From Cryptomeria japonica (lineage: Eukaryota > Streptophyta > Pinopsida > Cupressales > Cupressaceae), in the NCBI RefSeq assembly GCF_030272615.1, contig NC_081413.1, positions 188,972,169 through 189,036,168 of the forward strand: 64,000 bases of DNA, given 5' to 3'. Numbering within the stretch: position 1 is the stretch's first letter; each line of letters begins with the position of its first letter. The position numbers and the translations under genes are program-made. Below, one piece after another: positions 23,647 through 34,867 of this stretch. The notes under the pieces are model-generated. The model worked only from the letters and a program-made list of their open reading frames with translations, had not been told where the DNA came from and searched no databases.

Positions 23647-24398
23647 TGTTGGGTGAATATTTTGTCACCAGCGTACTAATGACAAGACATAAAATTCACA
23701 CAACGCTATGCAAAGAAATTAATCTCTCCTCACATCAAGGGGAGGTCCCCTATGAAATTTCTCCTCTAATTAACAAGAAATTAAATTGGTGGGTTGGCGT
23801 TGGGCATATGACTCTCTTTTTTTAGAGTTTATGTATTCTCCCTTCACCTAGTTACAGTTTCTCTACCTCTTCAGATATTCAAAGAAAAGAACTATTAATC
23901 TAATAAACTACACTAAGAGTTACTTTTAAGCAACACAAAGTCTCCTATATGGTAACACTGATTCACACTGATCATTACAAATTAAACAAGTAGAAACTTA
24001 GCTTAAAGCTCAAAGTCTTTAAGTGTAAATTTCTAATCAATTAAACTACTAATAACCGCAGCAATACAAAGCTTACTACAAGTTACTTCCTTTATCAGCA
24101 GATTTCTCAAGTATGCTAAGAGCACAAAATCTATTGGCAAGATTTGAGAGCTCTTTAACCATGTAACAAAATCTTAAAGATCAAATACATAAAGATAATA
24201 TGTATTCAATGGACATAGGAACATTAAATAATATAAACAAATTTCTTGATACAACACAAAGTTTGCAATCAACAAAACCGTTTTCTTTATTTGTTTGATT
24301 GAATTCTCATCACAAAAGCTTAAAGTCTAAATTGGGATAAAAATCTAGCAGAGTTTTGCTAAGCATGAAAAAGATAAAAATATTTACAAAAAGGTCCT

Positions 24399-24409
24399 CC
24401 TTATATAGG
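24399..24409 (-). promoter_or_regulatory. TATA box of the Ogre-like 5' LTR
   Basis: Minus-strand CCTATATAAGG, identical to the site at 12237-12247. As the 5' LTR promoter it would start the genomic RNA near 24370, running through gag-pol into the 3' LTR. Confidence 0.7.
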
Positions 24410-24565
24410 AAAAGAAGTTGAGAACAAGGTGGGCACAGTTGACTTATTCAATCGCACAGTCCCATTTTACTACAACTATTACATAAAGAAAACGTGCAGC
24501 TGCATAAAAATTTACAACATCTATTAGTGTAGCTGCATGAAGAAAGAGTGACAAAAGGGGGAACT

Positions 24566-27500
24566 TCATTCTTGATTCTCTTCTTCGTTGGATTTCTGAA
24601 AACCTTCAAACTTGGCGAGGATAGCCTTGACCTCTCATTCGTTTGGCATCAACGTAGAACTTGTGATGATTTGAATGCAGGGCATTACATCTTGGATCTT
24701 CACGTGCTTCTTCTTAACATCCTTTAGCATGGATGCGAGTGCTTCAAAGCTAACTTGAATTTCTAACAATTTATCAAATGTATCAAGCAACAAGTCTTGC
24801 CCTGTGCACTGGTCCATCAAGGAAAGAAATTCTTGGGTGACGACCTCAGCAGTGACGAGATTTTGATCACCATCATACAAATAGCAAGGGAGATCACCTA
24901 CTTTAGCAAAAATAAGGTCAACCTCGTCATCACCATCTTTCTTTTCGTGATCCAACTCTACAATCATTAATTTCATTGTCTCTTGTTTATGAGACAATAA
25001 TGACAAGATCTGAATATACTTCTCCCTTGTGGGAATTACCTTGTTCTCAACTAGGACATCTATCCTGAAATCCTCCATTTTGCTCCAAAGGGTAGTGCTT
25101 TACACAACTTCCTCAATTTCCTGGGATAAAGAGGTTTTGAGTCTTTGCATCTGACTCTAGATCACTTCATAATTAGACAATAGCTCCACCGTTGAACTCA
25201 GAAGATGAGAGCCTTCTGACCTTAGCCGCGAGATCCATTCGTCCATTACTCAGCCCTTGGCTCCTACCTACTCAATCTTCTTGATAGCTTCAGTATCTAT
25301 TGATGATCCTATAGGTTCAACCTCTTGACAAGATTGTGTTACCTTTAAGAGGACGTTGTTCAGCTGCTCACACTTTTGCTTCAGGATATTTTTCTCATCC
25401 CTCTCTTGATCCAATCTTCTTAACAAAGAATTTAGGGTTGTTTGAGAACCTAATTTTACACTTTCATATGTCTCCACTCCGAGCTCCACAACTTGCATGG
25501 TATAATCTTCTGATCTTATGCTGCCTTTGTCCTTGTCTGACAATGGCACCATAACTTTAGCGTATTTTCTTTTAGAAGCTGGGTCTACTAATACCCGAGA
25601 TACTGTCTTTGGCTTCTTTGATCCCTTAGGCTTTGGAGGAACCAAAACTTCAAAGTCAAATTCATCAGGAGATATTACCTATTTCTTCCTCTTAGGGGCC
25701 ACTACTTCCATCCAAGCGGGTAGTTCTGGATTGGATGATGGAGTAGTAGCTCCTTGCTGACTTGGGGTTGAAGATTCTGGAGTAGGTTGACTGGAACTTG
25801 GAACAGTTGCAAGTGTAACTGATGGTGCGGATATTGAAGCATCTAATGGAACACTTGTTGCTGGTACCTCTTCAATTATTGGTGGAAGAGTTGAGGGTGC
25901 CATCAGTGTAACTTCAGCACTTACCAATGAAGGGATTGTTGTGATGGTGGTAGTAATGGCTGGTAAATCTACCGAAACTTGTTCTGCAAGTGCATCTTGC
26001 AAAGTTTCAATAAAATCCATCATGGTAGACTCAAAAGTAGATGAAGGGATATCATCTAAAGTAGAGAAGTTGGTTATTGTAAAAAATTGACCAACGGTCT
26101 CTGATTGCGGCATGTCCATACTTAGATCTCCATCTTCATGAATATCTTCATCTTCTTGATCAGAATCAAAGTCAGAATCAATAGAGTGAATGACTAGTTG
26201 TGAAGTGGTTGTCGTATCTACCTCAACTGAATGTGCTACTTCTTCTACCTGAACTTCCTCTTGTTGAGGAATTTCGCCTTCTTCGACCTCCTTACCCTTT
26301 CCAGCTTCACTGACAGGTTGTTGTTCTGGCTCTTTTGCCGCTGCCTCCTGTGACGCTGATGATGATTCACCTTGCTTTGACCCTTTAACTGTAAATTTGA
26401 TTTTAGGCCCTTTACCTTTTGATTGTACCATAGGAGCTGAGGATAGTGCTTGTGAGTCTACCCTGTTCTTGGTTCTTGTTTCAGCTGTCGCTGTCTTGCC
26501 CAATGGACCATCACTGTTGTCATCATCTTCTGAACTAGTGGGAAATTGTTTCATCCTGAGATTCTTCTTTAGCAACCAAGCATTGGTGTTTGCTATGATG
26601 GGAGAGATCCTTTGAGTAATGGACTTGCTTTCCTTCTTTGACCATTGCACAAGTGGGAGTGGGGAATCAACAATCTTCTTCTCATAGTAAATAGGATCCA
26701 CTATGTCATCTGTGTCTTCCATAGTCATTGGGATCTTAGCTACATCCAGATTTTCAATTTGTTCTAGAGTAAGGCGGTTGAAGTCCATCCTCCTAATATC
26801 CTCCTCATTTTGACAGTTCGCCCAAACATCTTCAAACCTATAGATATGAGTGTATGTCCTTTTGAGCTTGCTTTTTATACCCCAAAAATCAAAATCGGTT
26901 CGGGCCTTGAATCTTCTCATGGTATTCCACTGCATCTCCTCCTCCATAATTTTGGCTTTGGGATTAGTTAGCACGGAATACCTGTCGATTAACTCTAGGA
27001 ATTTCAGCCCAGTCTTGTGTGCTTGTGATTGTTTCTCATGCACACTAATCAGTTGCCTGCACAGCTCCATAAGGACAATTTTATTTCAAGGAAACCATGG
27101 AAGAATGAAGGGCTCACCTGAGAAGCATCCAATCCGGATATAGGTAAATGTGGGGAATTGAAGGAAGACACACCCAAAGTGGGACACCCTATTGTAAGTG
27201 GCCTCTAATATTCCTCTCTTATACAGGCCTTCATCAAAAATGCACTTCCAAACAGCAAATAAAGCATCATTAACCCTCCTGTAATGATAACCTTGATTTT
27301 TGATAGTTAGTTGATCATCGTACTCCCAAACGGGCACCATTCTTCTGTCACCCTTGGTTGACAAGCCTTAATATTGCCTCATAGAAGCAGCTGCGTAAAC
27401 TAGGTATGAGGTCATATAAAACTTCAGTGTTACCTTTACCTCTTTCAGTTGGGCGCAAAGCACATCACTGATTTGTTCTCCCCAATCAATTCTTGTAGCT

Positions 27501-28169
27501 CCCTTTCTGATTATATTCATGTAGTAAATCATCCATCTTTGGAAATAATGAGTCTTTTAATCCTCTCACTTTGGATAACATGGTGACCATGTCATTATAT
27601 TCCTCATTAAAATCACTTCTGTGGAAAGACTTAGGCCATCGTGAGGTGAGGGAAGATCTAGCGGTTGAGAGATAAACAGTATTGATCACCTTTTTGCATT
27701 TATCCTCGTGTTTCTCAGAGTACTCTTGAGCACTCTCTTGAGAAATATTAGCCACTTCTTCAGTTGATGAGCCTTTGAAAATACTATTGAAGAATACATT
27801 TTCTAGAGTCATTATGACCTTCTGATCATCATCTTTTACCTGCCTTGTATTTGGATCAAAGTGATTAGCCACTGCTAGTACAAATTTAGGGTCGTGAGCC
27901 GCAACTGGGAAAGATGCATACTTATGCAGCTCAGATTTGATTAAACTGGTCAGGCGTGCAGGAGTCTTCTAAATCTGGTCAAGAAACTCTTGCATGTCAA
28001 CATGCCCAATTTCGGTGTCCCTGATCTCCTTAATGTTAGAATGCACTGAACTCTCAGGGTACATATTGAAGTACCTATCGTACTTGTATTTCATCTTTTT
28101 TGAGGATGCCTTACTCGGAGAAGGTTGTCCTGAGGAAGGCTCACGCTTGTTGTGGGAGAGCTTTGACAT
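24566..28169 (-). pseudogene. U3-encoded ORF, 5' LTR copy (better preserved)
   Basis: Start ATG at 28169 (MSKLSHNKREPSSGQ), stop TGA at 24566. Most of it is open: 27070-25679 alone is 463 residues. In order: a basic N-terminus; a globular region (28050-27150) with VYLSTARSSLTSRWPKSF, VRGLKDSLFPK, RIDWGEQISDVLCAQL and MVPVWEYDDQLTIKN; a Lys/Glu and Ser-rich disordered middle with a poly-acidic patch (DSDFDSDQEDEDIHEDGD, about 26190-26140); a Ser/Thr/Pro-rich part; PKPKGSKKPK and a coiled-coil-like stretch (25460-25330); and a C-terminal helical domain (25078-24570). A one-base shift near 27532 moves the frame; stops at 27971, 25676 and 25265 fit C-to-T origin. It resembles the ORF at 37464-41230 in domain order. 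I cannot name a function. Confidence 0.72.
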
Positions 28170-28338
28170 TCGTGCACAATGACTGCATTCAACACTGATG
28201 ATTAGCCATTCATCATTATCAAAAAATCAATTTTTTCTCAAACGGATTGAAAAACGGGACTCAAAACAAGCCAAGGAGTAAAAACTGCCAAAACAGCAGG
28301 TAGGAGAAAAAACGTACGATTTGCTTCTAAAAACAAAA

Positions 28339-29442
28339 TGCACATCGGGGTTTAAAGTCCAATGTGCAATTCCAGGGAATATGAACAGCACATCAGGGTT
28401 TAAACTCCGATGTGAAAATTTGGAAAAACAACATGCACATCGGGGTTTAAAGTCCGATGTGCATGTTCGGAAAAAATCAAATGCACATCGGACTTTAAAG
28501 TCCGATGTGCTTTTAACTGGGAAGGACAACTCGGTGACATGTCGGGTTTTAAAACCCGACATGCCACCTTATACCTCTCCGCATATTGGATTTCAAAGTC
28601 CAATATGTAGAGGTTAATAGGCCGCATATCAGACTTTAAAATCCGATATGTGGAGAAAACAAATCTTCAGCTGCACACCGGAATTTAAAGTTCGGTATGT
28701 AGCTTAAGATAGGGGGCTTTGGAGGACAATCGGGTTTTGAAGTCCGATTGTTCTTTGAAACAAAGGAGGCAATCGGACTTCAAAATCCGATTGACCTCCG
28801 AAGGAGAAATCCAAAAACATACAAAAAAGAAAAAAGAAAGCGAAAACACGCAAACAATAAAAACCCGAAAACAAGAATCCTACCTCTTCCGCTGTGGTGT
28901 TTGCAAAATCCGGATATCGAGTGATTCGATCGAGCAACGAAGAATAAAAGCCGAATCACGATGGGAGAAAATGGAAGAGGGAGCACATGAAGAGGAAAAC
29001 GAAACACAAATAAAAATAAAGCACGAAAAATTAATTTTAAAAGGCAAATAACTAACCCTAAAAACAATTAATGCGCCATTAATTACAACCCACAGTTGCA
29101 TGTCGGGTTTTAAAGTCTGACATGCAAGCCAAGGACACTTGCACATCGGACTTTAAAGTCCGACATGCAACTGAGAACAAACTACATGCAGTTCAGACTT
29201 TAAAGTCCAAACTGCATACAAAGACAGCCTGCAGTTCGGGTTTTAAAACCCAATCTGCAGTCCAAAACAAATCGCAGCTCGGGTTTTAAAACCCGAACTG
29301 CAATCAAAAACCACATGCAGTTCGGACTTTAAAGTCCAAACTGCAGATAACAACAAAACACAAATACACTTCAGACTTTAAAGTCCGAAGTGTGCTTATT
29401 AACAAAGAACCTTGCGGTTCGGACTTTAAAGTTTGAACTGTA
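28339..29442. repeat. Array of 18 palindromes in U3 (5' LTR)
   Basis: The same set as at 16175-17304 in the same order. Some dyads are better here (the one near 28537-28564 has fully complementary arms) and some worse. The dyad near 28580 reads ATTGGA...TCCAAT where the other LTR reads ATCGGA...TCCGAT, so both arms changed in a matching way. Confidence 0.92.
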
Positions 29443-29614
29443 GGGTAAACTGCAATCCTTGAAAAACAAGGAAAACAATAAAAATGAAAGACAAAAAGAG
29501 AAACGAACTAACCGACCGAGTTGATTAAGCTCTCCTGGAGACCATAAGGTACGAAACGGACCAGTTTCGTAGGGTTGCCTCGCGATTTTGGCCATAATGA
29601 AATCGAGGACAACA

Positions 29615-30094
29615 CTGTTAAGAGTTTTTTTTCGGGAAGCTTGCTATCACTCATCCAAGGGGGCCCACTTGGTGAGTGATCTCGTGTGTTCATTAAAATT
29701 ATTTTTCTTTCCTTAGATACAGTAGAACTTCTTCTGTTGACTGTTCCTGCAACCACTGGAAACAGATCCACTGACTGTTCCTGCAGCCAAGCCAGAACAG
29801 AGTTATTCTTGTTTATCCATATTGAATTTATCCAGCATTGCTTTTATGAATTTATGCAGAATTCTTCATGTATCCTTTTACCTTTTTCCGCATAATGTTA
29901 GTTGTTGCAATAATGCAAAATAGTTGTTACAGGAACTTAGTGCATATATAGTGTAGACCCATTTCAAGTACTACGTCACTGGGTTGACAATCAAATGAAC
30001 ACTAGCTATAGAAATAGTGACTTTACCAAATGAATGTCCAAACTTCGGATTGAGACTTCAATTAGAGTTATTATTCTTATTGTTGGGGTGAACA
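29615..30094 (+). repeat. Athila-like 3' LTR, second part
   Basis: Resumes after the Ogre-like insertion with the duplicated CTGTT, aligns with 2698-3177 and ends GTGAACA, followed by CTTAC (30095-30099). Carries the 12-mers at 29744 and 29778. Confidence 0.9.
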
Positions 30095-30099
30095 CTTAC

Positions 30100-31949
30100 C
30101 AACAAGACCAAACTAGGACTGCTCCTAGTTTCAATCCAAACAAATTTACTTCAGTAGTAGATGGGTATTTTTCTAATGCTTTCCACCCATCAACTCCTAC
30201 TCGGCCTTCATGGCAGCTAGTTTATATCCAAAACCATCCTGAAAGAATAATTTCATGCCAAATCAGCATAATGATTATTCTGATCCATTTCAAAACATAG
30301 ACAATATGGGAATTGATGATATGAAACGCCTAGTAGTAGATTGGACTGAGTAGTTGCATGAGATCAGGAGGCAACAAGAGTTTGACTTGCAGTAAGAGGA
30401 ACTCGCTTATCAAGTCTATCTTCGTGAATAAGAGTTGGAGGCTCAAAGGAGGCAATATGAGGGGGATCTTGCAAGGGAGATAGCAGCAAAGGATGAGAAA
30501 ATGAGGGTTTTGATCTCTCAAGTTCAGAAGTTGGAGACTCAATTAGCCTCTTCAATTCCCAGATTCTTCCAAACCCTCTCAAATACAATGGATTAGTCTA
30601 TGAAAGGAGAATTCCATAAGCGTAAGTTTCCAAGCTTTAGAAAAGGTGAGTCTCCTAAATCTTCTAAATGCAAAATTCCAAGTTTCCAGAACCCTCCTTT
30701 GTTTCAAGAAAAACCTTTTGAGCCTATTAAAAAATGCCCCAAATTCAAGATTCCAAGCTTTATAGGCCATCAACCCACTATTCAAACCTCTCAATCCCTT
30801 TTCCAAAATACCCCACCACCTAGACCCCCTTTTCTTAATATTATTTTCCTTTTTAAGGGTGGACATGTTGTATGTAGTGCAGATGGTTCTAATAAGAAAC
30901 ATAACAAAGATGTGCAGCCTAGCCTGCAATGGCGACATGCTCCAAAGGAAGAAGAATCAAACTTGTTACATGAAGATATTGAGAGTGATCAGTTGCAGCA
31001 GCAAGCCATTAGACAAGAGGAGTGTGCAAGTAAAGAAGATAACTTGATCCTTTCATTTGATTGTCTCCCCTTCCTCATTGATCATGAGGAGAAGGAAATG
31101 TCTACACCCACACCAGTGGTAGTTTTGGAGCAGCAAACTAATGTTGAAGAGGCCACAAGGGGGTAATGGTTTTCTGTAGATAGTATGGAGAACAGATTGT
31201 GTCATGGGCCTAAGTTCATTGAAAACAATTGCCAAAAGGAAGAAATTATGAAAATTAGATCTTCCTATGAGGTGTTTGATAAACCTAAGGTTTGTGTTGA
31301 TGAGTTGGATATCAGCATGTGATTATAATGTATGTTGGTTCAACCTTGTCCCTGAGTGCGATAATGTTAAATTTGAGGCCTTCCTTCAAGGCGAAGATGT
31401 TACTTTTGACATTAGGGATAGTGTGCATTTGAATGTTTCACCTTGGACCAACATACCAATTATGATAATGTTGAGCAGCAACATATTGGCCAAACAAATA
31501 GTCCATTGGCTGCTCAAATTGATAGTATACCTGAGTTTCAAAGCTTTCAGTTTGATGTACTCGAGGAACCCTCTTATGCAGATCAAGAAAAAAGTATGGT
31601 ATATTTTCCATTGTGATGTGAGTTGAAGGCCTTTTCTTTTCGTTTTAACTCATGCCTGGAGCAGGACAATTATGGTAACAATGACCCTCCCTTGTGTGAA
31701 GAAGGTGGTTTCTCTTCTATAAGGGTTAGTTATTTTTATACTAGCCTACCCTTTGAATACTTCCCCTTTGATGTTATATGTACGCGTGATGCATCCCTAG
31801 ATGTTTCAGAGGCTTATTTTATCTGGTTCCCTTATGGTGGCAAAGTGAATGGTGAAGTGTTATTTCACCATATGAACAATATGGGTGATCTAATGCATGC
31901 ATACAAGAGACTTCTAAACAAAAAGAGAATTTTGCTTGTAGAGCTATGA
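30100..31949 (+). pseudogene. Degenerate ORF in the interior of the outer element
   Basis: A long decayed coding region. From 30303 one frame reads through NMGIDDMKRLVVDWTE, a coiled coil (RRQYEGDLAREIAAKDEKM, 30450-30510), a basic stretch with recurring K-x-P-S-F motifs (30600-30780) and an acidic C-terminal part to 31164 (TAA). Fragments in other frames continue to the stop at 31947. Stops at 30351 (TAG) and 30393 and 30429 (TAA) fit CAG or CAA origin. There is no recognisable protease, RT or integrase, so the outer element looks non-autonomous. Whether the coiled coil is a divergent gag cannot be decided here. Confidence 0.5.
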
Positions 31950-32778
31950 AGAGGTGCATAAGGAAAATGGTGGTCCCCTCACTCGATCCCAACCATCTGT
32001 TTAGTAAAGCAAATGAAGATTGATAGTGGTGTTTTAATTACCTGTTGTGAAGACTTCCATGATGCATCTCAACCATTCATTTGTGAGAAAGGGGAAAATC
32101 TGATGACTTGCATTCAAACTTGAGATGGATGTTTGAATTCAAATAGTTGCCCAAGGGTAGTTGTCGATTAGCCGGTCAACATTTATTTTTTGACCTCGTC
32201 AACGACCCGATCTGATCTGATCTTGTTCCAACTACTTCCGATCAATGCAAGAGAACTTCAATTACTTTGTCTAGGCTCTATAGACATTTCTCAAGGCTGC
32301 CCATGCCTACTGATTTCATCCAGAAGAATCTCTTCTCTTGACAGAGCATATTCAGCAGCCATCTTTGTGATAGATCCGCCTAGATTTTGATGTCTCCTGC
32401 TTGTATCGAGTGCATCAATGCCTCTTTTTGTCCTTCTTTGATGGAGTAATCTACACCCAACATGCAAACAATCAGATCTTTGATTTGATCCATGTATTTG
32501 GCTCCTCTATGTAACCTAACCCCAGTCGGTGAGGGTTTCTAAATTCAATGACAATCAGAGTTATGCTTGCAATATAAAGGCAATTTTGTGGCATTTTTTT
32601 AGGTTTCTCTCCCTTTGATTTTCATATAGAAATTCATACTTTTATGTATTTGTAATTTTGCCTTGCCTTAAATCAATTAAGCTACCTATTTTACCTTGTC
32701 TCTTTCAAATATCCTATGCAAAAATTGATCTACCTTTGTATCTAAATTCTTCTCTTTGTTTCCAAGTTGTATGATTGT
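31910..32778 (+). repeat. Outer element right LTR-like copy, part 1
   Basis: Aligns with about 240-1112, including TATAAAGG at 32573-32580. The left end is approximate because similarity fades gradually around 31910-31950. It ends with ATGATTGT (32771-32778), the hAT target duplication. Confidence 0.7.
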
Positions 32779-33838
32779 CAGGGATAACTTTAAGAAACCA
32801 CTCCCCAGGCAAAAGTGTAAAATCCTGGCGAATCAAACATTATTTTTTGAGAGAAAATTCATATTGATGGCGAATTTTTTTTTCAAAGTAGGAAAAAAGA
32901 TTATTTTGTATTGGCGATTTTTTCCTAGGGTACGAAAATTACATAAAATTCTAGCGAATAATACCTTGTTCTGTGGGGAAAATATATATTGCAGGAGGCA
33001 AATATTTTTCATTTAAAGGAAAAAATATATAATTGTATCGGTGAAAATTTTTAGTCTGAAGGAAAAATTATTTAACCATATTGGCAATTTTTATCCACCA
33101 CATGAAAATTACTTAATTTGTTTGGCTAATATTTTGTTAGTTATGGAAAAATGTATATTTTATTGGCAATTTTATGAATTCATTGTCATTAATAGATAAG
33201 GCACATGATACATCACATCACATCAGTACATCACATTGAGTCTGGACTTTGCATGACGTATCGATAAGTACGGCCTCTTTGACACGTGAAGGGCAACATG
33301 TACCTAAAATCCATCAATAATTTTAAACTGTTCGATGATCGTAGATCAATGGCTGAAGTTTTATTTCGGCTCAAATTTCTGAAGAGAACGTAGTTCAACA
33401 TAAAGTGCTCAGAATGGAATTGGATTCAATAGACATGTATCAAATGTCTCGGTCAATAATGTTGGTCATTTAATATATGTCTAGTCACTAACTGTAATCC
33501 ACTTTGTCCCCACAACTTCCAATGTGGTACTTGGTACTGGTTTATAAATATTTCCAATTTGGTACTAGTTTATAGTTGTTTCCAATTTGGTACTCGTGCA
33601 TTTATCAGAAAGATTTGCAGAGATATATGAAAGATTTAAGAAAATTTAAAGCAATTAATATCGTTAGAGAAGGTATTATTACAATCAAGAGCTTCAGCTA
33701 TTTATATACGATCTCTGCTTTTTTCATCTTCAATTAGACTTTGGTAGATAAATTGTCGAAGCTCGCGGTATTTAAATTATGCCTCTAGTTTAGGTTTATA
33801 GGCTCAGGCTGTTTAATTTGGTAATCTAATTTCTCAAG
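32779..33838. other. hAT left end and subterminal region
   Basis: Contains CAGGG terminal bases, GGCGAAT-like motifs at about 32828, 32872, 32916 and 32955, and a short tandem repeat with TTCCAATTTGGTACT (33520-33600). No gene seen before 33839. Confidence 0.55.
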
Positions 33839-34405
33839 ATGGACACTCCTATCTGCTTGAGAAGCATTTCTGCGGAGGACCAGAGGGTCTTTTTGGGCTC
33901 CGTTAGAGACCCAACCCTTCAATCAGTCTGCAAGGAGGTTGGGATGTTCACTAATGAGGTTGTGAGGATGGTGTTGGGCAGAGACTTTCTACGTAACGAA
34001 AATAGAAACCATGTTAACACAGACGTTGCATCCTGGTTCTTGGCGTCTCTTCTGGACCTCGGAGGAGACAAGGTGGATATGTTGATGTTGTTAAGGAAGG
34101 TGTTTAAAGAAGACTTTCTTGGAGACGACGTTATTGTTGTCATCTTTGTATAATTAGGGTTGGGGATCCCTTGGGCCAATGAATTAACCAAGCTTCTCCT
34201 CCCTGACCAAATAGTGTCAGTGGTCAGGCAACCGTTTCTTTTGAACCTGGATGCGGAGCAGTTGACGCGTCATAGGAAATGGGCGCGGATTGGTAGGGAC
34301 TTTCTCCGGAAATGGTTCCTCCTGGATGACTTTCCAAACTACAGTTGGCTTGAAGAATTCTCTCAGCTTATAATGTTTGAAGAATTCTACATGGAGGGAG
34401 GGTGA
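33839..34405 (+). pseudogene. Unrecognised ORF inside the hAT, one internal stop
   Basis: Starts MDTPICLRSISAEDQRVFLG and continues in one frame to the stop at 34403, 188 residues with a TAA at 34151. It is mostly helical-looking and hydrophobic-charged, with LRKWFLLDDFPNYSWLEEF near the end. A stretch of AT-rich DNA with TATATA near 33703 lies upstream. I do not recognise the family. It could be a second hAT ORF or captured host coding sequence. Confidence 0.4.
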
Positions 34406-34867
34406 GATTCTTAGGGTAAACCATGAATGTGTCCCCTACCTGTGCCCTAGCCCCGACCCCCTAGTAGTCTTTTTTTTGGCTATGTCCTCGTAACCTCACA
34501 GGCTCAGTGGCTCACTCATTTTGGCTTTAAAGTTTTTGAGGGACTCAAGTCTCAGACATGTAAAAATTGTAAATTTCTAAAACATAAATATCAATGATAA
34601 TTTTGCAAATTCGAGTTCGTTTCAGTTTGCCTCTTATGGATATAAAAATGCTTTCTATTTAATTCTATTAATGATAATTTTGCAAATGTTTTTCGTCTAC
34701 GAGCTACGTTATTTCAATATTTTATTAAACAATGGAAATAAATTTTATACTGTGATCTTTTTTATGTAATGTTTCTTCCTCTATATTTAATATATATAAA
34801 AAAATCCAATTTGTTCCATTAATTATGTGTACATTGATAATTGTTGATTATAATTTTATAAATATTT
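34406..34867. other. AT-rich non-coding stretch in the hAT
   Basis: No gene or clear repeat seen; AT-rich with several ATTTTGCAAAT-like fragments. Confidence 0.4.

Larger units (their letters stand above)
11484..29614 (-). mobile_element. Tat/Ogre-like Ty3/gypsy retrotransposon with 6-kb LTRs
   Basis: On the minus strand the element starts TGTTGTCCTC at 29614 and ends CACCCAACA at 11484, with CTGTT duplicated at 11479-11483 and 29615-29619. LTRs are 23647-29614 (5', 5,968 bp) and 11484-17476 (3', 5,993 bp). The interior (17477-23646) encodes gag, protease, an extra RNase H, RT, gypsy RNase H and integrase in a single frame with stops. Total length is 18,131 bp. Very large size, large LTRs, an extra ORF and a second RNase H are known hallmarks of the Tat/Ogre group. 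Each LTR carries its own ORF and a palindrome array. Placement within Tat is inference from domain content. Confidence 0.88.
23647..29614 (-). repeat. Ogre-like 5' LTR (right in window)
   Basis: A 5,968-bp LTR with TG...CA ends on the minus strand. Minus-strand order: palindrome array (29442-28339), U3 ORF (28169-24566), TATA box (24409-24399), then R-U5. It differs from the 3' LTR by scattered substitutions and small indels. Confidence 0.9.
1919..30094 (+). mobile_element. Athila-like Ty3/gypsy retrotransposon, interrupted
   Basis: Both ends are defined directly. The LTR begins TGATGAGTTGAG at 1919 and again at 10703, and ends GTGAACA at 3177 and 30094. The 5-bp duplication CTTAC flanks it at 1914-1918 and 30095-30099. 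The order is LTR, primer-binding site, gag-protease-RT, a third ORF, polypurine tract, LTR. The native element is about 9.3 kb; the rest is a solo LTR (7038-7810) and the Ogre-like element (11484-29614) inserted later. No integrase is found between RT and the third ORF, so this copy could not have moved on its own proteins. Athila-like is inferred from the tRNA-Asp-type primer site, the gag and RT sequence style and the extra 3' ORF. Confidence 0.85.
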
